Of a stretch of DNA of 64,000 bases, positions 1-8,400 are shown piece after piece. The position numbers and the translations under genes are program-made. Source of the stretch: Sphaerochaeta halotolerans (lineage in GTDB: Bacteria > Spirochaetota > Spirochaetia > Sphaerochaetales > Sphaerochaetaceae). The notes beneath the pieces are model-generated. The model worked only from the letters and a program-made list of their open reading frames with translations, ran no database searches and was not told the DNA's origin. Numbering within the stretch: position 1 is the stretch's first letter; each line of letters starts with the position of its first letter. The stretch covers positions 1 to 64,000 of the forward strand of contig NZ_QUWK01000007.1 in NCBI RefSeq assembly GCF_003429665.1, given 5' to 3'.

Positions 1-786
1 ATCAACAATCATGCTTGTGGCTTTCTCAATCGTATCCTTCCTCTGGTTGGCAATCTTTTCATGAATGCGGGCAACCTGTATCCTGGCCTTCTCCCTGTTC
101 CTGGAGCCTTTGGCTTTCCTGCTTAGATCCCGCTGGAGCCTCGCCAGTTTCTTCTCCGATTCCGCCAGGTGCTTATGGTTCGGGAACTCCATGCCGTTGG
201 AACATACGGCCAGGGTCTTGATGCCAAGGTCGATACCGACTGTGGTTTCCCTCAGTATGGGTTTTTCGACCGGATATGGGACTGCTGTGGTTTCCACCAG
301 AACCTTGGCAAAGTACTTTCCACTTGGTTCCTTGACAATGGTGACCGTCTTGACATCACCTTTGAACCTTCTATGGAATACACAGGGTACCAAACCGACC
401 TTGGGAACATACAGCTCCTGCTTCTGGAAATCAACCTTGCAGTTCTGGGGACATTGGAAACTCTGGCGTCCGCTTCGTTTCTTGAACCTTGGGAAGCCCG
501 CTTCCTTTCTTTGGAAGAAGTTCTTGTAAGCGGTGTCCAGATTCCTCGATGCCATCTGCAGGGCCTGGGAGTTGACCTCGCCAAGCCAGGGGTAGGCTTT
601 CTTGAGAATGCTTTTGATCCTCTTGTTGCATTCGAAGCAGGAGAGAGACTCCTTTCTCCTCTGGTAGGCCTTGATCCTCATATCCAGAAGCTTGTTGTAA
701 ACAAAGCGCACACTGCCGAATGTCTTGGCCAGACACTGAATCTGAGACGCTTCGGGATATAGGCGATAGGAATAGGTCTTCAACAT
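1..786 (-). CDS. tnpB: IS605-family TnpB endonuclease, partial (3' end outside window)
   Basis: The minus strand reads open from an ATG at 786 to the window edge, giving 262 codons with no stop. The protein begins MLKTYSYRLYPEASQ, the usual OrfB_IS605 start, and continues through the basic helical N-terminal part to GIDLGIKTLAV at about residues 190-200. That segment carries the first RuvC catalytic Asp. The other RuvC residues and the C4 zinc finger would lie outside the window. TnpB proteins are RNA-guided DNA nucleases of IS200/IS605 elements; their guide RNA usually comes from the 3' end of the gene, which is not visible here. It is divergent from a dead tnpA at 843-1211, the arrangement of IS605. 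No frameshift is seen in the visible part, so it may be intact. Confidence 0.9.
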   Translation of the reverse strand, partial: MLKTYSYRLYPEASQIQCLAKTFGSVRFVYNKLLDMRIKAYQRRKESLSCFECNKRIKSILKKAYPWLGEVNSQALQMASRNLDTAYKNFFQRKEAGFPRFKKRSGRQSFQCPQNCKVDFQKQELYVPKVGLVPCVFHRRFKGDVKTVTIVKEPSGKYFAKVLVETTAVPYPVEKPILRETTVGIDLGIKTLAVCSNGMEFPNHKHLAESEKKLARLQRDLSRKAKGSRNREKARIQVARIHEKIANQRKDTIEKATSMIVD

Positions 787-842
787 TTATTTCTATTGCA
801 ACCATATATTATTCGTTTCTATTTTTCAAGAAAACAAATACA

Positions 843-1211
843 CAAGTTCACCTGTTCGTATCCTCAACCTCCGCATATGCTCCGCAGTTCGTGGTCAACC
901 AGCTCAAAGGGTCCACTTCCAGAACATTGAGGCAGAGGCGGAGGTGGTTGAGGAGCAGACGCCAACACTCTGGACCCGTTCCTATTACATTGGCAGTGTG
1001 GGAGCGGTCTCATCTGATACTGTTAGGAATTTTATTCCCCAACGGAGCGAGAGGAAAGGAATCAGCATGATGGTTCCTCTCCCGAGCGAGTGCCAGGAAA
1101 GCAAGGTGAGATACCCCGTCCCTTGGGGCGGAAAAGGAGGCAACGCCTCCTGAGTCCAGGGCTTGCCCTGAGGTATTGATACCTTTCATTGCCAATCAGA
1201 AAAACGTATGA
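843..1211 (+). pseudogene. tnpA: Y1 (HUH) transposase TnpA of IS605-type element, decayed
   Basis: Two frames carry IS200/IS605 TnpA segments. QVHLFVSSTSAYAPQF and the following NQLKGSTSRTL start near 843. After a frameshift near 930 comes LWTRSYYIGSVGAVSSDTV. The 154-bp repeat at 1037-1190 then interrupts the gene; without it the frame reads VRNFIANQKNV and stops at 1209-1211. The N-terminal half is missing. The HUH motif reads QVH instead of HVH, and the YxxxQ motif reads F-I-A-N-Q, so the catalytic Tyr appears to be Phe. The gene is therefore dead through truncation, frameshift, active-site change and insertion. Assignment rests on motif recognition of the C-terminal half. Confidence 0.8.
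1037..1190 (+). repeat. 154-bp structured repeat, copy A (inside tnpA)
   Basis: It starts CCCCAACGGAGCGAGAGG and ends GATACCTTTCATT, and is about 96% identical to copies at 13390-13543 and 57901-58054, which lie in the other orientation. The left flank is TTTATT (1031-1036). Deleting the 154 bp joins VRNF-I to ANQKNV of TnpA in frame. Visible hairpins are GAGAGGAA/TTCCTCTC with a 17-base loop, AGGAGGC/GCCTCCT, CAGGGC/GCCCTG and GGTAT/ATACC. The left flank differs by one base from the TTCATT at the right end, so that TTCATT appears to be carried by the element rather than being a target duplication. Confidence 0.9.
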
Positions 1212-1254
1212 GCACTAGCATCTCCCGCCTAAAGTCGGGAGTCTTCTCGTGCTC
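1210..1254 (+). mobile_element. Terminal hairpin of the IS605-type element
   Basis: Directly after the tnpA stop lies a nested hairpin: outer arms GAGCAC (1210-1215) and GTGCTC (1249-1254), inner arms CTCCCG (1222-1227) and CGGGAG (1236-1241) with loop CCTAAAGT. Imperfect subterminal hairpins of this kind are the transposase-recognised ends of IS200/IS605 elements. The tnpA-proximal position suggests this is the left end. The exact cleavage site cannot be fixed from one copy. Confidence 0.6.
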
Positions 1255-1286
1255 TTTCTTATAAAAATTCGTTTCCCTTTGCAATA

Positions 1287-1315
1287 TTGCTTCGCTCATT
1301 CATTGCCTGTACACT
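1287..1315 (+). promoter_or_regulatory. Promoter of histidine kinase gene, leaderless type
   Basis: -35 TTGCTT (1287-1292), 17-base spacer, -10 TACACT (1310-1315). Six bases separate the -10 from the ATG at 1322, and no Shine-Dalgarno precedes that ATG, so transcription would start at or next to the A of the start codon. Confidence 0.5.
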
Positions 1316-1321
1316 GCTCCC

Positions 1322-3097
1322 ATGAAATGCTCCTGGGGTTCTCACAAGAAGCCGAATCTATTCACCCTCCTCTTCCTCTACTTCCTGATAGTTCTCATAG
1401 TACCTCTGGGCCTTTTCTCTGCATACTATGCAATTGCAGGAAATACAAACCAAGAACGGTACCTGATGAGACAAGCGATGAACATGACCACAGGTGATGC
1501 AAACATCGTTGCACAAACTCTCGAGTCATATCGTCACAAGGCATACCAACTCTCCACCAACCCACTGGTTGTGGAAATACTGAAGGCCGATAGTCTTGCT
1601 TTAGAATCATCGCAAAGCAGGGAACTCTATGAGCTCCTGTTCACCGTCATGCATGGTGATATCTATCTTGCCAGTGCAAATCTTGTCAGCAATAGCGGAA
1701 AGGTGAGAGTATCCACCCATGTATTTCCCGAGGTGTACGACCTGCGTTACCATGGGAATGACTGGGATGTGGCCTCCATCATCAACCAGAACAGCCAGGT
1801 CTCCCCTACCGCTAGTCTCATCAGCATCCAGGGCCACCGGATAGCAGAAAACGGAAGGCAGGTCGTTGCATCCATTCTCCGCCGCGTCTATGACCAAGAG
1901 GGAACAAATCTTGGTTACCTGGTGGTGGATATCTATGCAGAGGCACTCTCTGCCCAGGTGAACAACGACCAGGTGCTCAATGATGTGTTGCTGGTTGACA
2001 CCAAGTCTTTTTACGCCACCAGCTTGGTTCATCCTGAACAATTTGGATCTTTTGACCGTTTTCCAGCGCTCAACACCCTTGATGGAGATTACACGCCCCG
2101 TTCACTCCACTCTGAGAACTCCATCATCGCTGTATCGGCGATAGGGGGAACGGGTTTGCATCTGGTAGGCTCCCTGAGGAGCACTCCATTCTTCCAGAGC
2201 ATGGAGAACTGGTTTTCGGTATTCATTACCACCATGTTCATCGGTTTACTACTCGCATTGGGACTCTCCTATCTCTTTTCACGCTCCATAGCTCGTCCGA
2301 TCAAGAGCCTTGCCAGGCGGATGCGTGAGGTGGAACAAGGAAAACTGGAAAGCCGGGAAGTCAGCAGCTCAATCAGCGAGTTCAGCCAGCTGGAACACTC
2401 ATTCAATGTCATGATCAAACAGATCATCAGTCTCCTCGACCTCACCCGGGAAGAGCAGGCGAAACTCAGCGAAGCCGAGAGAAAGGCTCTTGAAAGTCAG
2501 ATGAATCCCCATTTTCTCTTCAACACCCTCAATACAGTCAAGGCATTGGCCCGTCTGCACGGGGAGAAGGACATCTACACCATTACCGTCAAATTGGGCA
2601 AACTCCTGCGTTCCTCAGTAGACAACAGGGAACGTGAGGCAACACTTGAGCAGAGCATGGCCTTGATTGAGTCCTATCTCACCATCCAGAAACTACGATT
2701 CGCTGACAAACTGACCACCAGTCTGTATCTGGACCCCAGCTGCAAAAATACCAAAACACCAAAGCTCATCATCCAGCCATTGGTGGAGAATGCAATCATC
2801 CATGGACTGGAGCCAAAGGTAGGGAGTTGGCATCTCAGTGTTCGTGTAGAGAGAAAGGGAGAAAGAATTTTCATTACGGTAAGCGATAATGGAGTTGGAT
2901 TCCCTCCTGGCAGCCTACCTGAGAACGTCGACGAACTTGCCAACTCACCGCACGTCGGTGTATACAATGTATATAGAAGATTATTCCTAAAATATGGAAG
3001 GGAACTGAACTTCTCCCTGAAATCCAGAGAGGGTGAAGGAACCTGGGCAACCATATCATTTCCGGACGAAGAAGCGGTAAAGGAAGAGAAAAAATGA
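1322..3097 (+). CDS. Sensor histidine kinase, LytS/YesM family
   Basis: Membrane sensor kinase of 591 aa. TM helices lie at about 13-38 and 297-319, flanking an extracytoplasmic sensor domain of about 255 residues. A HAMP linker follows at 320-372. The His_kinase motif QMNPHFLFNTL places the phosphorylated His near residue 397. The ATPase domain has PLVENAIIHG (486-495) and DNGVGF (522-527). Its stop overlaps the start of the AraC-type response regulator by 4 bp (ATGA). The pair lies opposite an ABC sugar transporter operon, and YesM/YesN-type pairs commonly control such neighbours, so it probably senses a carbohydrate or its binding protein. The start lacks a Shine-Dalgarno but sits 6 bases below a promoter -10. 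Confidence 0.92.
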   Translation: MKCSWGSHKKPNLFTLLFLYFLIVLIVPLGLFSAYYAIAGNTNQERYLMRQAMNMTTGDANIVAQTLESYRHKAYQLSTNPLVVEILKADSLALESSQSRELYELLFTVMHGDIYLASANLVSNSGKVRVSTHVFPEVYDLRYHGNDWDVASIINQNSQVSPTASLISIQGHRIAENGRQVVASILRRVYDQEGTNLGYLVVDIYAEALSAQVNNDQVLNDVLLVDTKSFYATSLVHPEQFGSFDRFPALNTLDGDYTPRSLHSENSIIAVSAIGGTGLHLVGSLRSTPFFQSMENWFSVFITTMFIGLLLALGLSYLFSRSIARPIKSLARRMREVEQGKLESREVSSSISEFSQLEHSFNVMIKQIISLLDLTREEQAKLSEAERKALESQMNPHFLFNTLNTVKALARLHGEKDIYTITVKLGKLLRSSVDNREREATLEQSMALIESYLTIQKLRFADKLTTSLYLDPSCKNTKTPKLIIQPLVENAIIHGLEPKVGSWHLSVRVERKGERIFITVSDNGVGFPPGSLPENVDELANSPHVGVYNVYRRLFLKYGRELNFSLKSREGEGTWATISFPDEEAVKEEKK

Positions 3098-3861
3098 GTT
3101 ACAGCGTCGTGTTTGTGGAAGACGAGCAAATCGTCCGTGAGGAGATTGCCTCCTCAATTCGATGGGACCTTCTTGGTCTGGAATTGGTGGGGACCGCTTC
3201 TGATGGGTTGAGTGGAGAGAACCTGATCAAGGAAAAGGATCCCGACATCGTCATCACTGACATTCGCCTGCCTGCTCAAGATGGATTGACCATGCTCAGC
3301 AACTGTCCGGTCAACCATGCCATCATCCTTACCGGACATGCTGACTTCTCCTATATGAAGAGTGCCATACGTCTTGGTGTATTCGATTACCTGCTCAAAC
3401 CAATCGATGATGAGGAGCTCGAAGAGACGCTCGCATCCTTGGTGAGAAAATTGCAGGAAGAAGATCGTGAATATGAAGAGCTGAAAAAAAAGGAGCACTC
3501 GCAAAGTGAGCTTATTCCCCTCCCCAAGCAGGTGGGCAACCATGTTATCAATGCAACCATCGGCTATATCACCAACATGTACTCAGAACCGGTCGGGCTG
3601 CAAGAGGCAGCTACCTTCCTCGATCTCTCAGAGAGCCATCTCAGTCGTCTCTTCAAGGAAGTGACAGGATTGAACTTCCTGCAGTACCTGAATGCATACC
3701 GGATTAATCAGGCGGCTATCATGATGAAAGATCCCAAGAAAAACATCAGCGAAATCGCTATCAATTGTGGGTTCCCCACCCCAGGCTATTTTGCAAAAAT
3801 CTTCAAACGCTTTACGGGAAAGACCCCGACCCAGTTCAGGGATGAGATAGATACGCTCTAA
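3094..3861 (+). CDS. Response regulator with AraC-type DNA-binding domain (YesN-like)
   Basis: 255 aa. The N-terminal receiver domain has the acidic pocket VEDE (8-11), phospho-acceptor Asp at about 56 in VITDIRLP and the conserved Lys at about 102 in LLKPIDD. A short linker is followed by a C-terminal double HTH of the AraC type (about 150-255), including SHLSRLFKEVTG and GYFAKIFKRFTG. It is translationally coupled to the kinase upstream (4-bp overlap). Its likely target is the ABC transporter operon at 3836-7826 on the other strand, judged from gene order only. Its 3' end overlaps the convergent HAD gene by 26 bp. Confidence 0.92.
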   Translation: MSYSVVFVEDEQIVREEIASSIRWDLLGLELVGTASDGLSGENLIKEKDPDIVITDIRLPAQDGLTMLSNCPVNHAIILTGHADFSYMKSAIRLGVFDYLLKPIDDEELEETLASLVRKLQEEDREYEELKKKEHSQSELIPLPKQVGNHVINATIGYITNMYSEPVGLQEAATFLDLSESHLSRLFKEVTGLNFLQYLNAYRINQAAIMMKDPKKNISEIAINCGFPTPGYFAKIFKRFTGKTPTQFRDEIDTL

Positions 3862-4669
3862 AAATCTTGTAAAGTCTCTCATCCTTTTTGCCGGAAGGAA
3901 GGTCAGCATAGAGAAAACTTGCAATGCCAAGACTCCTGCTACTTTCAATATTGTCCATTCTGTCATCAATGAAGAACGCTTGTTCTGCCACTACCCCTTC
4001 TGATGCAAGTATTGATGTGTAGAACTGGCTTGATGGTTTACTCAATCCCATCTCGTGGGAGGCATACGCTTTGTCAAACAAAGCCAAGGCACCCATTTCC
4101 TCAAGAACGTTCCAATGACTTTGGATGGTGTTGCTAGCACATACCACGCGGTGGCCTTTTGCACGCAGTGCTCCAATCAAGGTAACAATCGGTTCGTTGA
4201 ATACAGGCTTGAATGCCTCTGCAAACGGGTTGCCAAGAACAGAGACTCCAAAGACATGGGTGATGTGCTGCCAGTACTGTGCTTCAGATACGAGGCCTTC
4301 CATCAAGGGGAAAACGTAGTGCCGATAATCGGCAATGAGTGCTTCCTTCTCTATTCCCAAAAGGCCTGAAATCTTCCCAAGCATCGAGATATTGTTCACC
4401 ACCACATTGCCAATATCAAACATAAAAAGCTTGTGCTTGCTACTGAGCACAGGGTTACAGCTTGCAAACTGAGCTTCAGTACGCTTTGCTTCCAGGCATC
4501 CTTCCCTCTCCAAGTTCTTCCTGGCGTCCTCCCGAGCAGCTTCAGACATGCTCACGAGTAGGTACTGGGAAAAGGAATCCTCAGGTGGAGTGGTGACCAG
4601 ATATGGCTTAAAACGTTCCAATACCGGAAAATCTGCATCATCCTCTTTCAGAAAATCGTACATGATCAT
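3836..4669 (-). CDS. HAD-superfamily hydrolase (YihX-like) at end of sugar ABC operon
   Basis: 277 aa. An unusual N-terminal region of about 75 residues precedes a HAD core that starts LFMFDIGNVV. This is the DxGN form of motif I seen in the YihX subfamily, with a Gly in place of the second Asp. Later motifs are VCASNTIQSH (motif II), GLSKPSSQFY with the motif III Lys, and FFIDDRMDNIE (motif IV acidic pair). It probably dephosphorylates a sugar phosphate or other small substrate. The start overlaps the stop of the upstream permease by 4 bp (ATGATC), so it is the last gene of that operon. Substrate unknown. Confidence 0.8.
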   Translation of the reverse strand: MIMYDFLKEDDADFPVLERFKPYLVTTPPEDSFSQYLLVSMSEAAREDARKNLEREGCLEAKRTEAQFASCNPVLSSKHKLFMFDIGNVVVNNISMLGKISGLLGIEKEALIADYRHYVFPLMEGLVSEAQYWQHITHVFGVSVLGNPFAEAFKPVFNEPIVTLIGALRAKGHRVVCASNTIQSHWNVLEEMGALALFDKAYASHEMGLSKPSSQFYTSILASEGVVAEQAFFIDDRMDNIESSRSLGIASFLYADLPSGKKDERLYKIFRAYLSHP

Positions 4670-5514
4670 CCCTTCCTCGATTCATATATTGCCGCTCCCC
4701 CAATGAAGTACTTGGTCAAAGACATGAACAGTATGAACATAGGGATGGATGCAAGCAAGGCAGCCGCCATCATGGCTCCCTCATCCGTGTTTCGTTCAAG
4801 TGCAAACGTGCTGATGTACTGCGGAATTGTCTTCATCTCTTTGGTTTGGCTTACCAAGAGCGGCCAGAGCAGGTTGTCCCACTGACTGCGGAAGGAGAGG
4901 ATGGAGAGCGTTGCAATGACCGGCATGCAGTTGGGAAGCACAATTCTCCAGTAGATGCCAAACTCTCCCATCCCATCGACACGTGCCGCATCAAGGAATT
5001 CAGTGGGGAATGTTGTGAGGTACTGGCGCATCTGGAATACACCAAAGGCACTGACGAGAAAGGGAAGAATCAAGCCGGTGTAGGTATTCTGTATCCTGAG
5101 CATCATGACAACCATGTAGAGGGGGATCATGATGGCCTCAAAGGGAATCATCATGGTAGCCATAATCATGATGAAGATGGTGTTTCGTCCACGGAAACGG
5201 AACTTTGCCAAGCCATACCCGGTGAGACTTGCAATCAAGACTGTGGTAATGGCAACCGTACTACTTACAAAGAGCGAGTTGGAGAGATTACGGACAAAGA
5301 TGTAGCTCTGGTCGTTCCCTGCGACTGCCTTGATGAAGTTCTCTCTATTGAATGATTCGGGAATCCATGAGAACGGCATACGCATAATCTGGTTCCGTTC
5401 CATCATGGATGCGCTGATCATGAAGATGATCGGGGTCATGGTGAACAGGAGCATCACTGCCAAAACAATCCAGATGACTATGTTGGTAACGTTAATTTTC
5501 TTGGATATCTGCAT
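4666..5514 (-). CDS. Carbohydrate ABC transporter permease (MalG type)
   Basis: 282 aa inner-membrane protein with six predicted TM helices. The EAA loop, the contact site for the ATPase, is in FLDAARVDGMGEFGIYWRIV. The C-terminus IGGAAIYESRKG is typical of MalG-like permeases, where a Gly-rich end follows the last helix. It lies 3 bp after the other permease gene and overlaps the HAD gene by 4 bp. No ATPase gene is in this operon; such spirochaete and Firmicute importers usually share a multi-purpose ATPase (MsmX/UgpC type) encoded elsewhere. Confidence 0.9.
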   Translation of the reverse strand: MQISKKINVTNIVIWIVLAVMLLFTMTPIIFMISASMMERNQIMRMPFSWIPESFNRENFIKAVAGNDQSYIFVRNLSNSLFVSSTVAITTVLIASLTGYGLAKFRFRGRNTIFIMIMATMMIPFEAIMIPLYMVVMMLRIQNTYTGLILPFLVSAFGVFQMRQYLTTFPTEFLDAARVDGMGEFGIYWRIVLPNCMPVIATLSILSFRSQWDNLLWPLLVSQTKEMKTIPQYISTFALERNTDEGAMMAAALLASIPMFILFMSLTKYFIGGAAIYESRKG

Positions 5515-5517
5515 CGT

Positions 5518-6450
5518 TTAATACTCCACCTGTTCACTATTGGTCGTTTTGAATTGCAACAAGGTAAGTACCAGCATCAATAGGAAAAGCACAACGCTCA
5601 TGGCACTTGCCCTTCCCAGGTACTGTTGCTGGATACCTGTTACATAGATGTTGAATGTGATTACATTGATCGGAGCACGGGGTGCACCGTTGGTGTACAA
5701 CATGTACTGGGTGCTGAAGGTCTTCAGACACTGCAACATTGCCATGACAGAGACCAGAACCACCGTTGGTTTGAGCAAGGGAAGTGTGATGCGCCAGAAT
5801 ACCTGGTTCTTGGTTGCGCCATCAATGGTTGCAGCCTCATAGATGGTGGAGGGAATGGAGGCAAGGCCGGTGATAAAAAGGATGATAAAATACCCGATGT
5901 ACTTCCAAAAGTAGATTACCATGGTGGAGACTTGTTCCATGACCGGGTCAACAAGCCATCGATGATCGACTCCTGGGGTATTCATCAGGGTATTTACCCA
6001 CTGATTCCCCAATCCTCTTGGGTCGAAGATGATCATCCAGATGGTTGCTGCAACCACACTGGAAAGGATTGCCGGGGTGTAATACGCGATCTGCAGGAAT
6101 TTCTTTGCCTTCCTGCTACTGAGATTGCTGATGAATACCGCAAGCAGCAGGCTGAGGATTAGAAGGGGGATAAACGTACCGACCGTAAAGACCAACGTGG
6201 CTCTCAAGCTATTGAGGAACGAGAGTTCACTGGCTGCTCTGCTGGGATCAAAGAGCCTGATGTAGTTTCCCAGCCCCAGGAAATCCGGTGGAGCCTTGCT
6301 CAGTGCACGCTTATCAAAGAGGCTGGTGTAAAAGGCGTTGATGATTGGATAAAAACTGAACAAGGAGAAAAAAAGCAGGGAGGGGACCACAAAGAAGAAT
6401 CCCCACCGAGCTTGTTTTTTCTCGATGCCTCGGTATTTTTTCATACCCAT
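5518..6450 (-). CDS. Carbohydrate ABC transporter permease (MalF type)
   Basis: 310 aa with about six TM helices after a basic, Trp-containing cytoplasmic start (KKYRGIEKKQARWGFFF). The EAA loop is visible in IYEAATIDGATKNQVFWRIT. AGGAG lies 7 bases before the first ATG, so the first Met is preferred. It follows the binding-protein gene by 65 bp and precedes the MalG-type permease by 3 bp. Family 1 sugar importer subunit; the sugar is not evident from sequence. Confidence 0.9.
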   Translation of the reverse strand: MGMKKYRGIEKKQARWGFFFVVPSLLFFSLFSFYPIINAFYTSLFDKRALSKAPPDFLGLGNYIRLFDPSRAASELSFLNSLRATLVFTVGTFIPLLILSLLLAVFISNLSSRKAKKFLQIAYYTPAILSSVVAATIWMIIFDPRGLGNQWVNTLMNTPGVDHRWLVDPVMEQVSTMVIYFWKYIGYFIILFITGLASIPSTIYEAATIDGATKNQVFWRITLPLLKPTVVLVSVMAMLQCLKTFSTQYMLYTNGAPRAPINVITFNIYVTGIQQQYLGRASAMSVVLFLLMLVLTLLQFKTTNSEQVEY

Positions 6451-6515
6451 GAAATACTCCTACAAGATTGATGTGCAAGGATTCGGCCCTGCCGGAAGGC
6501 AGGACCGAGCATTGG

Positions 6516-7826
6516 TTACTGTTCGTCGATAATCTCTTGAACAGCGGAGCGAAGGGTTGCCAGTGCCTTCTGGGGGCTGACACCACTGAGCATGACCGAC
6601 TCTACCGCATAGCGGATCTGGGTCTGGATCTCTGCTGAGTTTGCTCCGTAATAGATCATGTGTGCACGTCCCATATCATTGATGAACACATCACTGTATG
6701 GCATGTTCTTCAGTGTATCGCTTGCAAACAGTGCCTTGGTGGGCTGGATGATGTTGCCACCACGGGTGAGGTAGTCCTCTCCATGGCTGAGCAGGAATCC
6801 TGCCAGCTTCCATGCTGCCTTCTGCACAGCAGGGTCACTATCTATGTTTACCATGAAGAAGTGACCATAGTAGCAGGATGCCACATCACGTACTGCATCC
6901 TCAAATACGGGATACGGAATGACCATCCACTCGCCACTCTCAAAGAATTCTGGGTTGTCTGCTTCAATTCTTCCCTCTTGGTATAAACCAGAGTGGGCCA
7001 TTGCTATGTCATTGTTATCCAAGTTGAACAATTTCCTGGCATTCTTATAGGTTGGAGAACCCAGATTCCGTCCTGAAGGACCCCATTCCTGCATGTAGGT
7101 AAGTGCCTTGATCCAGGCATCATCATTCACAATGGCCTGTTTGCCATCGCTGCTGATAAGTTCTCCCCCGAGCTGTTCAACCATGGGTACGAAGAACGTC
7201 AAATAGTAAGGATAACGGAAATCAAATCCACGACGGATGAGGATGTCCCCATCGCGGATTACGAGTTTCTCTGACACATCAGCCATTTCTTCCCAAGTCT
7301 TGGGATAATCGGTCTCCGGGTTGAGTCCTGCATCGCGGAAAATCTTTTTGTTCACATAGATTGCCCAGTTGGTAAGTTCCAAAGGCAAGCCGTACACCTC
7401 ACCATCAACGGTGACGGTATCCAGTACTCCCTCTACATAGTTGTCCAACAAGTCTTGCTTGTTTGCATACCCTGCTGCCTGGTAGTCTACAGGGGCAACC
7501 CGGTAGTTGGTTATGTAGGCATACTGGTTTTCAATCGGAAGATTGAACATGTCAGGTCCCTGGTTCGCGGCAAATGCGGTCTGCACCAGTTCAATCTGCT
7601 TTGCAGATGACTGGGTTGTCCTCACTACCGTGATGTTCGGGTTCTGCGCCATGAAGGTAGCAATCAATTCATTTTCCAGATCCGTACGAGCGGGATCCTC
7701 GTGTGTCCAATACTGCACTGTTACCGGTGCATTTTCATCTACGACAGCTTCTTTCCCGCCTTGCGCAAACAAGGAGAAAGGAATCAGCAATGTGGCCATC
7801 AATACCAAAGCAATTGATCGTTTCAT
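6516..7826 (-). CDS. Extracellular solute-binding protein, family 1 (sugar)
   Basis: 437 aa. The signal peptide MKRSIALVLMATLLIPFSLFA is followed by QGGKEAVV, a start common in spirochaete secreted binding proteins. The mature part shows family 1 features: VQYWTHEDPARTDLE, the PDMFNLP segment, and TYKNARKLFNLDNNDIAM. I place the start at ATG 7826 because GGAGGT lies 6 bases upstream. A longer reading from TTG at 7841 would place the Shine-Dalgarno inside the gene. First gene of the operon 7826 to 3836 (binding protein, two permeases, HAD). Probably regulated by the two-component system at 1322-3861. Confidence 0.9.
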   Translation of the reverse strand: MKRSIALVLMATLLIPFSLFAQGGKEAVVDENAPVTVQYWTHEDPARTDLENELIATFMAQNPNITVVRTTQSSAKQIELVQTAFAANQGPDMFNLPIENQYAYITNYRVAPVDYQAAGYANKQDLLDNYVEGVLDTVTVDGEVYGLPLELTNWAIYVNKKIFRDAGLNPETDYPKTWEEMADVSEKLVIRDGDILIRRGFDFRYPYYLTFFVPMVEQLGGELISSDGKQAIVNDDAWIKALTYMQEWGPSGRNLGSPTYKNARKLFNLDNNDIAMAHSGLYQEGRIEADNPEFFESGEWMVIPYPVFEDAVRDVASCYYGHFFMVNIDSDPAVQKAAWKLAGFLLSHGEDYLTRGGNIIQPTKALFASDTLKNMPYSDVFINDMGRAHMIYYGANSAEIQTQIRYAVESVMLSGVSPQKALATLRSAVQEIIDEQ

Positions 7827-7972
7827 GTGTGACCTCCTCAAGTCTTACTACTTTCAGTGTAGATGGTTGAGGGAAATCCTCAAGAAAAAGGTTTTGCGTT
7901 TATAGAGACAGGTTTGTGCAGAAAATGAACAGGGCATCAAGATTGATTACGAAATGTAAAAAGTAAAGACCA

Positions 7973-8350
7973 CTAGGAGAACTCTTTTTTTACCGAACGT
8001 AGATAACTGGCAAGCTTCTCCATCGTCTCACTGGAGACGTCATGCTCGATCAGGCAGGCGTCTTGTTCTGCAATGACCGGGTCTACACCCAACACTTCCT
8101 GAAAGAAACTGGTGAGGGTCTTATGTCTGAAGTAGACCTGGGAAGCTTTCAGCCTCCCCTTCTCGGTCAGGTGAATGTCCCCATAGGTCTCCTGCTTCAC
8201 ATAACCGTCGGAGGAAAGTACCTTCATTGCACGGTTCACACTCGGCTTGGAGACACCAAGACGGAGGGCGACATCGGTCGTCCGAACCTTTTCATGTTGT
8301 TCGCTGAGTGCCAAAACAGCTTCAAGATAATCTTCCCCTGACTTTTGCAT
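7973..8350 (-). CDS. DtxR/MntR-family metal-dependent transcriptional repressor
   Basis: 125 aa. The N-terminal winged helix (GEDYLEAVLAL, RLGVSKPSVNRAMKVL) is followed by a metal-binding dimerisation region with AEQDACLIEHDVSSETM, the characteristic Cys-x-x-Glu-His motif. There is no C-terminal SH3-like domain, so it has the short MntR-like layout. It is divergent from feoA with 89 bp between start codons, which suggests it is an iron- or manganese-responsive repressor of the feo operon and of itself. Its ATG has no Shine-Dalgarno and sits 6 bases below a promoter -10. Confidence 0.88.
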   Translation of the reverse strand: MQKSGEDYLEAVLALSEQHEKVRTTDVALRLGVSKPSVNRAMKVLSSDGYVKQETYGDIHLTEKGRLKASQVYFRHKTLTSFFQEVLGVDPVIAEQDACLIEHDVSSETMEKLASYLRSVKKEFS

Positions 8351-8356
8351 GGTTAG

Positions 8357-8385
8357 ATAGTATCACGCATACAGGTTTTTGTCAT
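8357..8385 (-). promoter_or_regulatory. Promoter of DtxR-type regulator, leaderless type
   Basis: Minus strand: -35 ATGACA (8385-8380), 17-base spacer, -10 TACTAT (8362-8357), then CTAACC and the ATG at 8350. The six-base discriminator predicts a transcript starting at the start codon. Confidence 0.5.
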
Positions 8386-8400
8386 CTTAGATACAATATC

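Noticed and set aside
7827-7972. Longer start (TTG 7841) for the sugar-binding protein.
   Set aside because: It overlaps the GGAGGT ribosome-binding site serving ATG 7826 and would add charged residues before a normal signal peptide.
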